DNA of 64,000 nucleotides from positions 29,580 through 93,579 of the forward strand of contig JBMHBX010000041.1 of assembly GCA_049890215.1 (NCBI GenBank), read 5' to 3'. The position numbers and the translations under genes were made by a program. Shown here piece by piece: positions 62,721 to 64,000 of this stretch. The stretch comes from UBA685 sp049890215. Its GTDB lineage: Bacteria > Pseudomonadota > Alphaproteobacteria > Puniceispirillales > Puniceispirillaceae. Under the pieces are notes generated by a model that was not told the DNA's origin, made no database searches, and worked only from the letters and a program-made list of their open reading frames with translations. Position 1 is the stretch's first letter. The number at the start of each line of letters is the position of its first letter.

Positions 62721-63530
62721 TTATTTCACACACTCAACAAATAAAGAGGCTTTCGGAATTGTCTGATCAAAAAACCGCTCGTCTCTCATTTCTAGTGACC
62801 TTGAATCTAAATAATCAGACCTGATTATTTTATCTTTATCAAATCCGGCTTTGATCAACATCGACCTTAACTTGTCATAGGTAAACCAATTAATATGATG
62901 GCTAAAGTCATGGTTTGCCGGATTTTCTATCTGTTTGGTTTGATATCTTTGAAGGAAATCTTCTTTGGTCAGATGGTTGAAGTCGCTTTCGAGTGTTTCT
63001 TTTTCCGCCCGCATACAGGAAAAGCTGTTCAAAAAGAAGCTTGGCAAAGATTCATCCTGTCCTTTGCTTACGTGGTTTAGAAAATCTGTGTCATTTCGCT
63101 TACATGCATCCCAAAAAAGATCAATATCGGGGACGACTATTCTGAATGTTCCCTCTCTTTTCAGAATTCTGTGAATCTCACCAAAGTGAAACAAAGCAGC
63201 GTCTTCTAAGATGTGCTCAAAAGTATGGCTTGAGTAAACAAGATCTGCTTTTTTATCTGCTATGGGCAGCGTCTGCTTTTCCGATAAATTAATGTTATAA
63301 TCTATTAGCTTTTCAGATATGGGATAGGCTTTGGATATATAATCCAAGACACGCCAGTCATCTTTCAAAAAGATAAATCCGCCAACATTTAGGAAAAATC
63401 TATCCTCGTTGAAACGTCTTATGATGAGGCTCTTTTTGAGACGCAAAATAGGGTTGTTGTTTCTGATTTTCCAATAGAATAATCTGAGGAACCTTATATG
63501 ACGCAGCTTCTTTTTAATAAAGTTTAGCAT
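62721..63530 (-). CDS. SAM-dependent methyltransferase-fold protein
   Basis: A 269-residue protein of the Methyltransf_11-like class. FFLNVGGFIFL carries a shortened SAM glycine motif; DLVYSSHTFEHI followed by HRILKREGTFRIVVPDID is the characteristic block seen in methyltransferases linked to cell-surface polysaccharides. The basic N-terminus might bind membrane. ATG 63530 is preferred over TTG 63593. Visibly AT-rich, probably acquired. Substrate unknown. Confidence 0.7.
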   Translation of the reverse strand: MLNFIKKKLRHIRFLRLFYWKIRNNNPILRLKKSLIIRRFNEDRFFLNVGGFIFLKDDWRVLDYISKAYPISEKLIDYNINLSEKQTLPIADKKADLVYSSHTFEHILEDAALFHFGEIHRILKREGTFRIVVPDIDLFWDACKRNDTDFLNHVSKGQDESLPSFFLNSFSCMRAEKETLESDFNHLTKEDFLQRYQTKQIENPANHDFSHHINWFTYDKLRSMLIKAGFDKDKIIRSDYLDSRSLEMRDERFFDQTIPKASLFVECVK

Positions 63531-63661
63531 GTGATTTTTAACCCCATCTGCGATCTTAAATTGTCTATGAACGTTGCGCTCGATTCGCCTCAAACTGTAA
63601 AGGACGGCAAGAATTTAGGCTAGCTGTTTATGCTGCTCTCTGTCAATCATCCAAAAAATGA

Positions 63662-63799
63662 TTGCCATTTTGCATCAAGATAACGCAATGGTGTGTGGAC
63701 AATCTTTATCGGTATGAAGAGGCTCTGGTCGATGTGGTTGTGCCAGAGACGAAATCACTAAGCGATCATAACCCTATCATTGCGACATTTGACATGTAG
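63662..63799 (+). pseudogene. C-terminal fragment of an endonuclease/exonuclease/phosphatase-family gene
   Basis: The frame ending at TAG 63797-63799 reads VDVVVPETKSLSDHNPIIAT then FDM; SDHNPI with its catalytic Asp-His pair is the C-terminal signature of this nuclease superfamily. A stop just upstream (63659) and no start or N-terminal domain show it is only a remnant. Confidence 0.6.
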
Positions 63800-63846
63800 C
63801 TGCCCCGTCCAAACCACAGGCGGTGTGATGGCGATTGGCTTTCTGC

Positions 63847-64000
63847 TTATTTTGTTCTAAAGCGGTTTTTCAGGCGTTTTTTGGCGTCTTCTGTGCCATC
63901 ATGGAACGTCCCGAACCAGACATCCATGGGAAAATCAACTGACCCGTAATTACATTCAAAATACCGATGGTGGAGTTGATGATGAAAATGGCCAAGCGCT
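63847..64000 (-). CDS. Sterol desaturase/fatty acid hydroxylase family, 3' end only
   Basis: 50 C-terminal residues are in the window; the gene runs off the right edge. HFHHQLHHRYFECNYGSVDF holds the last histidine cluster and NYG signature of this di-iron membrane hydroxylase superfamily, followed by WFGTFHDGTED. Substrate cannot be inferred from this part. Confidence 0.85.
   Translation of the reverse strand, partial: ALGHFHHQLHHRYFECNYGSVDFPMDVWFGTFHDGTEDAKKRLKNRFRTK

Noticed and set aside
62621..62824. 67-codon frame after attR
   Set aside because: No recognisable family and it overlaps the methyltransferase gene on the other strand; probably chance.

Overview
The window looks like a chromosomal segment of an alphaproteobacterium with moderate, somewhat AT-leaning base composition. 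The signs are an Irr-type Fur protein, a ChvG/ChvI two-component pair, an FzlA-like GST-fold protein, a TIGR02300 acidic zinc-ribbon protein, a zf-CHCC protein beside polA, and the ihfB-lapA-trpFBA-accD-folC and addBA-trxA gene orders. A marine SAR116/Rhodospirillales-like lineage is a guess from overall flavour. TGA is a genuine stop codon here: infC and uppP end in it at the expected place.

Layout. 1-9.9 kb: 3' part of leuA, then a leftward translation block (thrS, infC, rpmI, rplT, pheS, pheT) and a GT4 glycosyltransferase. pheT carries one in-frame TGA at a tryptophan position. 9.9-24.1 kb: metabolic and envelope genes (hydrolase, fzlA, GNAT, gltB-gltD, uppP, NDUFA9-like SDR, PhyH-like dioxygenase, YCII protein, predicted fluoroacetate/haloacetate dehalogenase, HIT protein, HI0933-family flavoprotein). 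24.1-31.5 kb: katG with its likely regulator irr, a GT25 enzyme, a nitroreductase, RNase D and lptC-lptA-lptB. 31.5-42.1 kb: tRNA-Ala(GGC), TIGR02300 gene, aroA-cmk-rpsA, ihfB-lapA-trpF-trpB-trpA-accD-folC. 42.1-57.4 kb leftward: zf-CHCC gene, polA, chvI, chvG, rapZ, ahcY, tsaE, addB, addA, trxA.

57.4-64 kb is accessory. A tRNA-Arg(CCG) gene at 59024-59100 is followed by an AT-rich insert ending in a 54-bp copy of the tRNA 3' part (53/54 identical) at 62472-62525. A third, decayed copy (36/44 identical) at 60103-60146 splits the insert into a 1.0-kb module with a coiled-coil, tail-anchored small protein and a 2.4-kb module with an Eco29kI-type GIY-YIG restriction enzyme, a C5-cytosine methyltransferase and a small membrane protein. 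No integrase is visible. Beyond it lie a methyltransferase-fold gene, a fragment of an endonuclease/exonuclease/phosphatase gene and the 3' end of a sterol-desaturase-family gene.

Most worth attention: the nested integrase-less tRNA island with its restriction-modification cargo; the TGA in pheT; the likely AUA start of infC; a candidate Irr box on katG; the chvIG-rapZ-ahcY cluster lacking hprK and PTS genes; and a His in place of the Walker A Lys in RapZ.
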